Part shown: positions 46,898 to 56,291 of the stretch, piece by piece
Layout of the letters: every line of letters begins with the position of its first letter
How positions within the stretch are numbered: the stretch's first letter is position 1
Origin: an uncultured Clostridium sp.
Lineage (GTDB): Bacteria; Bacillota; Clostridia; TANB77; CAG-508
NCBI GenBank assembly: GCA_900554815.1
Contig: USIO01000003.1
Span: forward strand, 13,305 to 77,304
Direction of reading: 5' to 3'
Length of the DNA: 64,000 bases
The notes under the pieces: generated by a model
Database searches by the model: none
What the model saw: only the letters and a program-made list of their open reading frames with translations
Told to the model about the DNA's origin: nothing
Program-made: the position numbers and the translations under genes

Positions 46898-47146
46898 ATG
46901 GAAATAGTAAAGTACATTTTAATAGGAGCTTATACAATTGTTTGCTTAGCACTAATTATTGTTGCAATGTTACAATCAAAAGATGATGCAGGCGCTTCTG
47001 GAACAATTGTAGGATCTTCAAGTAATAATTTTTATGAAAAGAATAAAGGTAGGACAAAAGAAGGAAAATTAAAAAAGTGGACAGTTATATTAGGAATTAC
47101 TTTTGCAATATTAACTATTGTTCTTAGCATTGTGTATGTAATGTAA
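46898..47146 (+). CDS. secG: Preprotein translocase subunit SecG
   Basis: 82 residues with two membrane segments (about 4-27 ILIGAYTIVCLALIIVAML, and 60-81 VILGITFAILTIVLSIVYV) and the linker QSKDDAGASGTIVGSSSNNFYEKNKGRTKEGKLKKW that defines SecG. The start is ATG 46898, since the upstream ATG 46886 overlaps the RBS GGAGG. secG before rnr is a widespread order. Confidence 0.93.
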   Translation: MEIVKYILIGAYTIVCLALIIVAMLQSKDDAGASGTIVGSSSNNFYEKNKGRTKEGKLKKWTVILGITFAILTIVLSIVYVM

Positions 47147-47167
47147 AAAAACAGTATATAATAATAA

Positions 47168-47200
47168 ATATCCCCCAGAGTTTAACTTGGGGGATATTAT
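47168..47200 (+). terminator. GC-rich hairpin between secG and rnr
   Basis: TATCCCCCA pairs with TTGGGGGATA around a 10-base loop. There is no clear T-run, so it may be an attenuator or mRNA-processing hairpin rather than a full terminator. Confidence 0.6.
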
Positions 47201-47234
47201 TAATAAAAAAATTATACTACTCGAAAGGAAATAT

Positions 47235-49061
47235 ATGAAAAAAGTAAGCAAAAAACAATTTTTTAATAAAACTAAAAAACAAAGAAGAAAAAATTTAATT
47301 AAAAAAATAAGTAAAGAAAAGAATTTATTCTTTGATAAACAAAAAGTAGTTGGTACATTTACTAAAAACAAAAATTTTGGATTTGTTATTCCAGATGGAA
47401 AAAAAGTACCAACAGATATATTCATTTCTAAAAAAAATATAGGTAATGCAAAAAATAACCAAAAAGTTTTAGTAGAAATAATAAAACAACCATCAAAAGG
47501 GAAAAAGTTAGAAGGAAAAATAATAGAAACAATAGGAAACATAAATGAAAATGGAATTGATATATTATGTTTAATAAAAGAATATAACTTACCAAACAAA
47601 TTCCCTAAAACAGTGCTAAATGAATTAGAATTTATTGATGATAAAATAGAAAAAAAAGATATTCCAAATAGAGTAGACTTAAGAAATAAAGAAATATTTA
47701 CTATTGATGATGAAGATGCAAAAGATTTAGATGATGCAGTATCTGTAGAAAAATTAAATGACGGTACATATAATTTACATGTTCATATAGCAGATGTAAG
47801 CTATTATGTAAAAGAGGGAAGCAGTTTAAACAAAGAAGCAATTCGAAGAGGAACAAGTGTATATTTAATAGATAGAGTAATACCAATGTTACCTGCAAAG
47901 TTATCTAATGGTATATGTAGTTTAAATGAAGGAGAAGACAGATTTACTTTATCAATTAGTATAAATATTGACTCAAAAGGAAAAATTATTTCTTCTAAAA
48001 TTTATAAAGCAATTATTAATGTTACAAAAAGAATGACATATAACGATGTTTTTGAAATATTAGAAGGAAAAAACAAGAAAATCCTAAAAAAATATGAAAA
48101 TTATATTCAACATTTTAACATAATGAAAGAATTAGCTATTATTTTAGAAAAAAGAAGATTAGCTAAAGGGTATTTGGATTTAGACATTCCTGAGAGTAAA
48201 ATTACATTAGACGAAAATGGAATAGCAATTGATGTAAAAAAATATGAAGTAACAATTGCAAACAAAATAATAGAACAATTTATGCTAACAGCAAATGAAG
48301 AAATTGCAAAAACTTTTTATAAATTAAATTCTCCATTTATTTATAGGACTCACGAAAGACCAGATACAGCAAAAATACAAGAACTAAATAAGTTTTTATT
48401 TAATTTAGGGTACAAAATAGAATTAAAAAACGACAAAGTAGAACCAAAATCAATACAAAAACTATTAAAGCAAATAGAAGGAAAGCCAGAGGAAAAAGTA
48501 ATATCTACTTTGATTTTAAGAACATTAAAAATGGCTAAATACGAAAATACAAATAAAGGACATTTTGGAATTGCTAGCAAATATTATTGCCATTTTACAT
48601 CTCCAATTAGAAGATATCCAGATCTATTTGTTCATAGAGTTATTTCAACATATTTAAATAGCAATTACAAAATAAATGATAAAGAACTGCTAAAACTAAA
48701 GCTAAATTCAGAAAAATATGCATTATTATCGTCCGAAAAAGAGCAACTTGCAACAAAATTAGAACGTGATGTAGAAGACTTAAAAAAAGCAGAATATATG
48801 CAAGATAAAATAGGAAAGGAATATAAAGGTATAATTTCATCAGTAACAGAATTTGGCTTATTTGTGGAACTAGAAAATACCATAGAAGGATTAATAAAAT
48901 TTGAAAATCTAGGTAATGACTATTATATTTATAATGAAGAAAGAAAAACACTAGCAGGAGAAAAAACAAAAGAAATTTTTACTATAGGAGATAAAATAAA
49001 AGTAAAAATATTAGAAGCAAACAAGTCAACAAGAAAAATCGAATTTAAAAGAGTTATTTAA
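47235..49061 (+). CDS. rnr: Ribonuclease R
   Basis: A 608-residue 3'-5' exoribonuclease from ATG 47235 (RBS AAAGGA). A basic N-terminus and cold-shock domain (VVGTFTKNKNFGFVIPD) are followed by the catalytic RNB domain with TIDDEDAKDLDDAVSVEKL (active-site Asp cluster), HIADVSYYVKEGSSLNKEA, YRTHERPD and HFTSPIRRYPDLFVHR. An S1 domain lies at the end (IGKEYKGIISSVTEFGLFVELENTIEGLI). It is shorter than E. coli RNase R because it lacks long tails. smpB and ssrA, often next, are absent here. Confidence 0.95.
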   Translation: MKKVSKKQFFNKTKKQRRKNLIKKISKEKNLFFDKQKVVGTFTKNKNFGFVIPDGKKVPTDIFISKKNIGNAKNNQKVLVEIIKQPSKGKKLEGKIIETIGNINENGIDILCLIKEYNLPNKFPKTVLNELEFIDDKIEKKDIPNRVDLRNKEIFTIDDEDAKDLDDAVSVEKLNDGTYNLHVHIADVSYYVKEGSSLNKEAIRRGTSVYLIDRVIPMLPAKLSNGICSLNEGEDRFTLSISINIDSKGKIISSKIYKAIINVTKRMTYNDVFEILEGKNKKILKKYENYIQHFNIMKELAIILEKRRLAKGYLDLDIPESKITLDENGIAIDVKKYEVTIANKIIEQFMLTANEEIAKTFYKLNSPFIYRTHERPDTAKIQELNKFLFNLGYKIELKNDKVEPKSIQKLLKQIEGKPEEKVISTLILRTLKMAKYENTNKGHFGIASKYYCHFTSPIRRYPDLFVHRVISTYLNSNYKINDKELLKLKLNSEKYALLSSEKEQLATKLERDVEDLKKAEYMQDKIGKEYKGIISSVTEFGLFVELENTIEGLIKFENLGNDYYIYNEERKTLAGEKTKEIFTIGDKIKVKILEANKSTRKIEFKRVI

Positions 49062-49114
49062 AAAAGAGAATGTCCTAGTAATTAACATAAATTTAATAAA
49101 ATAATCAAAAACTA

Positions 49115-49143
49115 TTGACAAATCAAAAAAAATAGTGTAAAGT
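49115..49143 (+). promoter_or_regulatory. Promoter of the ylxM-ffh operon
   Basis: TTGACA at 49115-49120, 17 bases, TAAAGT at 49138-49143. A good sigma-A match, followed by the RBS AAAGGTGG. Confidence 0.75.
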
Positions 49144-49174
49144 ATATTAACATTACAAAAGAAAGGTGGTCACT

Positions 49175-49525
49175 ATGGAAAAAAATGTAAAAGTTAGTAT
49201 CCTATTAGAAATATATGGGGAATTATTAACAAAAACACAATACCAATTCCTAGATGACTACTATAATAGCGATTTGTCTTTATCTGAAATTGCTGAAAAT
49301 AAAAATATTACCAGACAAGCAGTAAGAGACAATATAAAAAAGGGGGAAAATAAACTTTTCGAGCTAGAAGAAAAGTTAAAGATTATGCAGAAAACAATTA
49401 AACAAGAAAAGAAAATTGCAAATATACTATCAGAAATAACAAAAATACAAACTCAATTTTCAGATGAACAAATTGCAGACATGCTAGAACATATAAAAAA
49501 TGAATTAAATTGTGTAATGCAATAA
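49175..49525 (+). CDS. ylxM: YlxM/p13-like helix-turn-helix protein
   Basis: 116 residues from ATG 49175. The HTH region KTQYQFLDDYYNSDLSLSEIAENKNITRQAVRDNIKKGENKLFELEEKL resembles sigma-70 region 4, typical of YlxM. The protein is encoded before ffh in most Firmicutes and is thought to affect SRP activity. The GTG at 49166 would also be in frame but lies in the RBS. Confidence 0.93.
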   Translation: MEKNVKVSILLEIYGELLTKTQYQFLDDYYNSDLSLSEIAENKNITRQAVRDNIKKGENKLFELEEKLKIMQKTIKQEKKIANILSEITKIQTQFSDEQIADMLEHIKNELNCVMQ

Positions 49526-49592
49526 TTTAAAAATAATTTATTTTATAAAAAAATAAATTTAAGCTAAAGAAAATTTAAAAGGAGGAGCAAGA

Positions 49593-50939
49593 ATGGCTTT
49601 TGAGGGATTATCAGAAAAATTAAGTGAAATAACAAAAAAATTAAGAGGAAAATCCAGAATTACAGAAAATGATTTAAAAGAAGTCCTAAGAGAAGTAAAG
49701 CTTGCTCTATTAGAAGCAGATGTTAATTATAAAATAGTAAAAGATTTTATTAGTGTTATTGAAGAAAAAGCATTAGGGCAAGATGTACTAAAATCTTTAA
49801 CTCCAGGGCAACAAGTAGTTAAAATTGTAAAAGATGAATTAACAGAATTGCTAGGGGGAAAATCGAGCAAAATTAATTTTACTCCAAACCCGCCAACAAT
49901 AATTATGCTAGTTGGACTACAAGGTTCAGGAAAAACAACAACTGCTGGAAAACTAGCAAATATTTTAAGAAAGCAAGGCAAAAAACCACTTTTAGTTGCT
50001 TGTGATGTATATAGACCAGCAGCCATTAAACAATTACAAGTTGTTGGAGGACAATTAAATATTCCTGTTTTTGCAAACGAAAGTTCAAAAGATGTCGTGC
50101 TTATAGCAAAACAAGCAATTAATCAAGCAATTTCGAAATTAAATGATGTTATTATACTAGATACAGCTGGACGTCTTCATATAGACGAAGAACTAATGCA
50201 AGAATTAAAAAACATAAAGGCAAATATAAAACCACATGAAATATTGCTAGTAGTTGATTCTATGACTGGTCAAGATGCTGTTAATGTTGCTAAAAGTTTT
50301 AATGATGAACTAGGAATTGATGGAGTAATATTAACAAAACTAGATGGAGATACACGTGGAGGTGCTGCACTTTCTGTAAAAAAAATTACAGATAAACCAA
50401 TCAAGTTTGCTGCAAATGGCGAAAAATTAAGTGACATAGAAGAATTTCACCCAGAAAGAATGGCATCTAGGATACTAGGCATGGGAGACGTTATTTCTAT
50501 TATAGAAAAAGCAGAAGAAGCATTTAATGAAGAAGAAGCTTTAAAGTTGGAAGAAAAATTAAGAAAAGAATCATTTGACTTGGACGATTACTTAAAACAA
50601 TTAAGACAAATGAAGAAAATGGGTTCTTTTTCTTCTATATTAAAAATGATACCAGGAATGAATGCATTAAAAGATGTTAAAATTGATGATAACGAATTTG
50701 TAAAAATTGAAGCAATTATATGCTCAATGACAAAACAAGAAAAACAAAATCCAAGGATATTAAATGCAAGTAGGAGAATAAGAATTGCAAAAGGCAGTGG
50801 AACAACAGTACAGCAAATAAATAAATTTATGGCTTCTTTTGAAATGACACAAAAAATGATGAAAAAAATGAAAGACGAAAAAAGCATTAAAAAAATGATG
50901 AATAATATAAATCCAAAAGATTTAAAAAAATTTAGATAA
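49593..50939 (+). CDS. ffh: Signal recognition particle protein Ffh
   Basis: A 448-residue SRP54 GTPase. NG domain with G1 GLQGSGKTTTAGKLA, G3 DTAGRLHIDEELM and G4 TKLDGDTRGGAALS. The methionine-rich M domain (about 300-448) has MGSFSSILKMIPGMNAL and SRRIRIAKGSGTTVQQINKFMASFEMTQKMMKKM. It binds SRP RNA and signal peptides. The scRNA gene was not found in the window. No CGG codons. Confidence 0.97.
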   Translation: MAFEGLSEKLSEITKKLRGKSRITENDLKEVLREVKLALLEADVNYKIVKDFISVIEEKALGQDVLKSLTPGQQVVKIVKDELTELLGGKSSKINFTPNPPTIIMLVGLQGSGKTTTAGKLANILRKQGKKPLLVACDVYRPAAIKQLQVVGGQLNIPVFANESSKDVVLIAKQAINQAISKLNDVIILDTAGRLHIDEELMQELKNIKANIKPHEILLVVDSMTGQDAVNVAKSFNDELGIDGVILTKLDGDTRGGAALSVKKITDKPIKFAANGEKLSDIEEFHPERMASRILGMGDVISIIEKAEEAFNEEEALKLEEKLRKESFDLDDYLKQLRQMKKMGSFSSILKMIPGMNALKDVKIDDNEFVKIEAIICSMTKQEKQNPRILNASRRIRIAKGSGTTVQQINKFMASFEMTQKMMKKMKDEKSIKKMMNNINPKDLKKFR

Positions 50940-51035
50940 AGTTGTTATTAAATTTTAAATATATATTATACAATAGTACTAAATATTTATTTAAAGCAAT
51001 CTAAAAATACAATATATTAGGAGGTGAAACAAAAA

Positions 51036-51269
51036 ATGGTAAAAATAAGATTACAAAGATTTGGTGCAAAAGGAGCTCCTTTTTATCACATTGTAGTTGC
51101 TGACTCTAGAAGCCCAAGAGATGGTAAAATTATAGAACAAATTGGAACATACAATCCAATGAAAAATCCAGAAGAAATAAACTTAGATAACCAAAAAGTT
51201 GAAAAATGGATAAAAAATGGTGCAAAACCAACAGACACAGTAAAAGCTTTAATTGAAAAAGCAAAATAG
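51036..51269 (+). CDS. rpsP: 30S ribosomal protein S16 (bS16)
   Basis: 77 residues, MVKIRLQRFGAKGAPFYHIVVADSRSPRDG at the start and GAKPTDTVKALIEKAK at the end. The start is ATG 51036 behind AGGAGGTG; an earlier TTG in frame overlaps the RBS. Standard place after ffh. Confidence 0.97.
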   Translation: MVKIRLQRFGAKGAPFYHIVVADSRSPRDGKIIEQIGTYNPMKNPEEINLDNQKVEKWIKNGAKPTDTVKALIEKAK

Positions 51270-51297
51270 AACTTATAGAACTTAAGGAGGAAATATA

Positions 51298-51528
51298 ATG
51301 AAGGAACTTTTAGAAATAATTATTAAAAACTTGGTATTAGATAAAGATGCAGTTTCTATTAACGAAATAGAAGGGGAAAGATCTATTATATTTGAAGTAA
51401 AAGTTGCAGAGTCTGATATGGGAAAAGTAATTGGAAAAGAAGGAAGAGTTGCAAAATCAATAAGAACATTAATTAAAGCTGTTGCTTCAAAGGAACAAAA
51501 AAGAGTTACAATAGAATTTATTGGTTAA
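51298..51528 (+). CDS. khpA: KH-domain RNA-binding protein KhpA
   Basis: A 76-residue single KH domain with the GxxG loop in VIGKEGRVAKSIRTLIKAVA. It partners with KhpB/Jag in RNA binding and cell-shape control in Firmicutes. The RBS is AAGGAGG. It lies between rpsP and rimM, the usual position. Confidence 0.95.
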   Translation: MKELLEIIIKNLVLDKDAVSINEIEGERSIIFEVKVAESDMGKVIGKEGRVAKSIRTLIKAVASKEQKRVTIEFIG

Positions 51529-51539
51529 GGTGAATATAT

Positions 51540-52043
51540 TTGGAAGAATATTTAGAGATTGGTAAAATAGTTAATACATATGGAATAAAAGGATTTGTAA
51601 AAGTTATTCCATATACAGATAATATTACAAGATTTAAAAAATTGAAAACTGTTTTTATAGAGAAAAAAAATGAATTAATACAACAAACAATTGAAGAAGT
51701 AAAATATAGCAAAAATGTTGTTTTATTAAAATTTAAGGAAATATCTAATATAGAAACAGCAGAAAAATTAAAAAATTGTTATATAAAAATTAACCGAAAA
51801 GATGCAGTAACATTACCAGAAAATTCATATTTTATTGTAGATTTATTGGGACTAGAAGTATATACAAAAGAAGGTAAACTTTTAGGAAAATTAGATGATA
51901 TTTTTCCTACAGGAAGTAATGATGTTTATGTTGTAAAAGACGAATTTGGAAAGCAAATTCTTTTACCAGCTATAAAATCTGTTATAAAAGAAGTTAATAT
52001 AAAAAATAAAAAGATTATTGTTGACTTAATAGAAGGGTTGTAA
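51540..52043 (+). CDS. rimM: Ribosome maturation factor RimM
   Basis: 167 residues: an N-terminal RimM barrel (LEIGKIVNTYGIKGFVKVIPYTDN) and a PRC-barrel-like C-terminal part (LLGLEVYTKEGKLLGKLDDIFPTGSNDVYVVK, EVNIKNKKIIVDLIEGL). It helps assemble the 30S head with uS19. The start is TTG 51540, after AAGGTG that overlaps the khpA stop. trmD follows after two bases. Confidence 0.94.
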   Translation: MEEYLEIGKIVNTYGIKGFVKVIPYTDNITRFKKLKTVFIEKKNELIQQTIEEVKYSKNVVLLKFKEISNIETAEKLKNCYIKINRKDAVTLPENSYFIVDLLGLEVYTKEGKLLGKLDDIFPTGSNDVYVVKDEFGKQILLPAIKSVIKEVNIKNKKIIVDLIEGL

Positions 52044-52045
52044 AA

Positions 52046-52771
52046 ATGAAATTTGATGTATTATCTTTATTTCCAGAAATGTTTGAACCATTAAAACAAA
52101 GTATTATTGGTAGAGCAATTAAAAACAGAAAAATAGAATTAAATATAATTAATATTAGAGATTTTTCTAAAGATATTCATCAAAAAGTAGATGACACACC
52201 ATATGGTGGAGGGGCTGGAATGGTAATAAGACCAGATGTAGTATATGATGCATATTGCTCTATTAAAAACAGAAAAAAAGCAACAACTATATACTTATCG
52301 CCTCAAGGGAAAGTTCTAACGCAAAAAAAAGTAATGGAACTAAGCCAAAAAGAACATATAATTTTTTTATGTGGACATTATGAAGGAATAGACCAAAGAG
52401 TAATTGATAAAATAGTAGATGAGGAAATTTCCATAGGAGATTATGTGCTAACAGGTGGAGAAATACCAGCTATGGTATTAATAGACACTATTAGCAGGTA
52501 TAAAGAAGGAATACTAAACAAAGAATCTATTAAAGAGGAATCATTTACAGAAGGCCTATTAGAATATCCACAATATACTAGACCAGAAATATTTTGCGAA
52601 AAAAAAGTTCCAGAAGTTTTACTTTCTGGACATCACGAAAATATTAACAAATGGAGAAGAAAAGAATCTTTAAGAAATACAATAAAAAAAAGACCAGATT
52701 TAATAGCAAATACAATATTGTCTGAAAAAGATAAGAAAATCTTAGAAGAAATAGAAAAGGAGGAAAATTAA
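52046..52771 (+). CDS. trmD: tRNA (guanine37-N1)-methyltransferase
   Basis: 241 residues of SPOUT fold. MKFDVLSLFPEMFEPLKQSIIGRA, DDTPYGGGAGMVIRPD, FLCGHYEGIDQRVID and SIGDYVLTGGEIPAMVLID (the trefoil-knot SAM site) are diagnostic. m1G37 made by TrmD prevents +1 frameshifting at CCN codons in other bacteria, which is relevant to the frameshift behaviour proposed for this organism. The enzyme itself appears complete. Confidence 0.96.
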   Translation: MKFDVLSLFPEMFEPLKQSIIGRAIKNRKIELNIINIRDFSKDIHQKVDDTPYGGGAGMVIRPDVVYDAYCSIKNRKKATTIYLSPQGKVLTQKKVMELSQKEHIIFLCGHYEGIDQRVIDKIVDEEISIGDYVLTGGEIPAMVLIDTISRYKEGILNKESIKEESFTEGLLEYPQYTRPEIFCEKKVPEVLLSGHHENINKWRRKESLRNTIKKRPDLIANTILSEKDKKILEEIEKEEN

Positions 52772-52773
52772 AA

Positions 52774-53334
52774 ATGGACATTATTAAATCAATTGAACAT
52801 GAACAATTAAAAAACAAAGTTCCAGAATTAAAAGTTGGAAATACAGTAAAAGTTCATGTAAGAGTAAAAGAAGGAAACAGAGAAAGAATACAAGTATTTG
52901 AAGGAATTATTATTAAAAAGCAAAATGGAGGAGTTAATTCTACATTTACAGTAAGAAGAATTTCTTATGGAGTAGGAGTAGAAAAAACATTTTTATTACA
53001 TTCACCAACTATTGAGAAGGTTGAAGTAGTTAGAGTTGGCAAAGCAAGAAGAGCAAAATTATTCTACTTAAGAGATAGAATAGGAAAAGCTGCTAAAACA
53101 AAGGAAAAAGTTGGAGCTAGAATTGAAACAAATATTGTTACTGTTAAAGAAGATATAGTAGTTCCAGAAACAGTAGAGGAAGTACCAGAAGAAGCGCCAG
53201 AAGAGGCACCAGCAATAGAAAGCAAAGAAACATTAGTAGAAGAAACTGTAGACACAGTTAAAGAAGAAACAGTAGATGTAGTTAAAGAAGAACCAGCAGA
53301 AAAAACAGAAGAAACATCAAACTCAGAAAAATAA
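52774..53334 (+). CDS. rplS: 50S ribosomal protein L19 (bL19) with acidic tail
   Basis: The first 117 residues are ordinary bL19 (VGNTVKVHVRVKEGNRERIQVFEGIIIKKQNGG, VRVGKARRAKLFYLRDRIGKAAKTKEK). They are followed by a tail of about 70 residues, unusual for a ribosomal protein, made of Glu, Val, Pro and Ala in imperfect repeats (VPEEAPEEAP, EETVDTVKEETVDVVKEE). The total is 186 residues. The tail is in frame, and its codons look like those of the core. The gene closes the operon. Confidence 0.95.
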   Translation: MDIIKSIEHEQLKNKVPELKVGNTVKVHVRVKEGNRERIQVFEGIIIKKQNGGVNSTFTVRRISYGVGVEKTFLLHSPTIEKVEVVRVGKARRAKLFYLRDRIGKAAKTKEKVGARIETNIVTVKEDIVVPETVEEVPEEAPEEAPAIESKETLVEETVDTVKEETVDVVKEEPAEKTEETSNSEK

Positions 53335-53370
53335 AAATTACAAACATATTTTTAACCAAAATATACAATA

Positions 53371-53430
53371 AAAAAGCATCCTATTGAACTCTACTTTTTG
53401 GGGTATAGTTCATAATTGGATGCTTTTTTT
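53371..53430. terminator. Bidirectional terminator between rplS and lon
   Basis: AAAAAGCATCC pairs with GGATGCTTTTTTT with further pairing of TGAACT/AGTTCA inside. It is located between convergent genes. Confidence 0.85.
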
Positions 53431-53442
53431 ATATATAAAAAT

Positions 53443-55825
53443 TTATTTTTTTTCACTTAGTTTTGCATATTTTTTTAGTTTTTCATATGCTAAATAATTA
53501 ATAGTACCAGCAGGGAAATTACCATTTTTGTCTTTCTTACCAGCAGGCACACCAGTTAATATTTCAATTCCTTCTTCCACAGTAGAAATAGAGTATATAT
53601 GAAAATTACCACTTTTTACAGAAGAAATAATTTCATCAGATAAATGAAGACTACGTACATTTTGCTTTGGAATAATAACACCATGAGTGCCATTAAAACC
53701 TCTTGATTTGCAAATTTGATAAAAACCTTCTATTTTTTCGTTTACTCCACCAATAGGCTGAATCTCACCTTTTTGGTTAATTGAACCTGTTACTGCAATT
53801 GACTGATTAATTGGAATACCAGAAAGGCTAGAAAGTAGAGCATAAGCCTCTGTACTAGATGCACTATCTCCATCAACACCAGCATAAAGCTGCTCAAAGC
53901 AAATGCTAGCAGTAAGAGAAAGAGGGAAGTCTTGTGCAAATAATTCTCCTATATAGCCACTTAAAATTAACACACCTTTTGAATGAGAAGAACCAGATAA
54001 TTCTACTTCACGTTCAATATTAATAATTCCACTTTTTCCTATATAAGTATTAGCGGTAATTTTAGAAGGCTTTCCAAAAGAATAATCTCCAATTGTCATA
54101 ATAGTAAGACCATTAATTTGTCCAACTTCAAAACCATCTGTATTAATTAATAAAGTTTCTTTTTTTATCATTTCTAAATATTTTTGGTCGTATTTCTTAA
54201 CGCGATCAATTCTTTCATCCAGTGCCTTTTGAACATAGTCTTTAGTTACAACTTTTTCTTTAGCAAGTTTTGCCCATGTAGCAGCTTCGCCAACAATTTC
54301 GCCAATATCATTAAATTTAGTCGATAATTTTTGCTTATCATCTGCCAATTTAGAGGCAAACTCAACTATTTTTGCCATAGCTTGCTTATCTAAATGCAAA
54401 ATGTTTTCTTTTTCACAAAAACTATAAACAAATTTTGATAATTTAAAAATATTTTCTTCTGTTTTTGGAGCATCATCTTCAAATTCTACCTTAATTTTAA
54501 ACAACTTTCTAAAATCTGGGTCAAAAGACAAAAGACTATGATATATATCAGAATTACCAATAATTAAAACTTTTAAATCCAAAGGAATTGGCTCTGGCTT
54601 TAAAGAAATCATTACCATAGAAGTACGCTGTTCCATACTATTATCAATACTTAATTCCTTAATCATAATAGCTTTTTTTAATGCTTCATAACAAATTTGA
54701 TTTTGCAATAAATCTTTTGCCTGAAATAAAATATATCCACCATTTGCTTTATGAAGTAAGCCTGGTTTTAACATAGTATAGTCTGTTTTTAACATACCAA
54801 ATTGATTCTCGTATTCTAATCTACCAAAAATATTACTATAAGAGTAGTTAGAATCCATAACAACAGGAGCACCTTCTAAAGTACTATTATCAATAAATAA
54901 ATTTACCCTATAATTTTGCCAAGGCTTAGGAGGTTCAACTCTTGGACCTGCATTTTGTGGAATTACTTTTTCATCTTCAATAAACAAATTTAAATTTTTT
55001 AAAATATCTTTTTTTATTGAATCTAAGAAGTGATTAATTTTTTTGTTTCGCTTATAATTTGCCTTAATGCTATTAATATGAACATTAATAGTAAGAAGAG
55101 CAATATTAGACTGCCATTCTTCAATTTTTTTATCAGCAGCTTTTTCAATTGCTTTAATCTCACTAATTGCGGCAAAGATTTGCTCTTGAACAATGGCTGA
55201 CTTATCTTCAAAATCTTTTTTGGTAGCTTCATCTAATTTTTCAAATTCTTCTTCTTCAATAGTAGAACCATTTAAAATAGGCATCATATATATTCCATTT
55301 TGAGCAGTCTTAACTTGAAATCCATGTTGCATAGATTTTTTATTTAATTTTTCTAAAAGAACATTTCTTTTTTCTTCAAATTCCTGTTTTATTAATGATT
55401 TTTCTTTTTCAAAATCTTCATTACTAAAAGTTCTTTTTAAATCAATGCGAATATCTTTAATAAAGCTATTCATGGTCTCTTCAAAAATTTTACCTTGTCC
55501 GTGCTGGAAGAGATACCGCAATAGGTTCATTTGAATTTTCAAAATTATAAATGTAACACCAATCATTTGGTATTTTTTTTGTTTTGGCAAGAGCAGAAAG
55601 ATAATGCTTTGTATACATTGTTTTCCCAACACCAGTAGGACCTTCTAAATATAAATTATATCCTTTTACATTTACACTTAATCCAAACTCTAAAGCTTTA
55701 ATACCTCTATCTTGTCCATAGACCAAATTATTATCATTTAATTCTGCTGTTGTATCAAATTTAAAAATATTAGGATTACAAATATCCTTTAAATCCTTTG
55801 GATCCAATTCATATGCTTTTTTCAT
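53443..55825 (-). CDS. Lon-related ATP-dependent protease, one CGG +1 site
   Basis: 793 residues of the AAA-plus/Lon_C type often annotated as Lon-related putative ATP-dependent protease. The N-terminal part (MKKAYELDPKDLKDICNP) and Walker A EGPTGVGKTMYTKHYL (about 57-72) are separated from the rest by the CGG at 55501-55499; skipping C restores VSLPAGQGKIFEETMNSFIKDIR. The protease domain has the catalytic Ser in DGDSASSTEAYALLSSLSG and Lys in IGGVNEKIEGFY. It is the last gene of the minus-strand tsaE-tsaB-rimI-lon unit. Confidence 0.88.
55499..55501 (-). other. CGG +1 recoding site 19 (Lon-related Gly109)
   Basis: In-frame CGG after GCA. Dropping C gives GGA and SLPAGQGKIFEE, a conserved segment of this family. 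The zero frame stops at TAA after three codons. Confidence 0.9.
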
Positions 55826-55844
55826 CTTTGGTTTTCCTCCTTAA

Positions 55845-56286
55845 TTATTTTAATGCTAATGTCATAATAATAGCATCATCTGTAGAACTATAATATTTTT
55901 TTCTTAAGCCAGCTATTTTAAAATTATATTTTAAATAAAGTTGGTAAGCAGCAGCATTTTTTGAACTAACTTCTAAAGTAATAGAATTTACGTTTTCAGT
56001 TTTAGCCACTTCTATAAGTTTTTCCAATAATAATGATCCTATACCCATTTGCCTTAAATCTTTTTTCACAACAATATTTGTAATATGAATATCATCTACT
56101 GCTCTCCATAATCCAGCAAAACCGTACAATTAAATTATTAAATCTGCAAATAAAATAACTTGAATTATTATTTGAAAGTTCAGCGAACAATGTTGTATAG
56201 TTCCAAAAATCATCAAATTCAACATTAAGAATATCTTTAATTTCTTCTAAATCATTTTTTGTCATTGGTATTATTTGAAAACTCAT
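55845..56286 (-). CDS. rimI: Ribosomal-protein-alanine N-acetyltransferase RimI, one CGG +1 site
   Basis: A 146-residue GNAT acetyltransferase. The N-terminal strand region (IIPMTKNDLEEIKDILN) joins to GFAGLWRAVDDIHITNIVVKKDLRQMGIGSLLLEKLIEVA after the CGG at 56124-56122 is skipped. The acetyl-CoA loop RQMGIGSLL and LEVSSKNAAAYQLYLKYNF are typical of RimI. It lies 6 bases after tsaB, the frequent tsaE-tsaB-rimI order. Confidence 0.88.
56122..56124 (-). other. CGG +1 recoding site 20 (rimI Gly55)
   Basis: In-frame CGG after GTA. Dropping C gives GGT and LIVGFAGLWRAVDD, the expected RimI strand. The zero frame stops at TGA after ten codons. Confidence 0.9.
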
Positions 56287-56291
56287 TTTTA

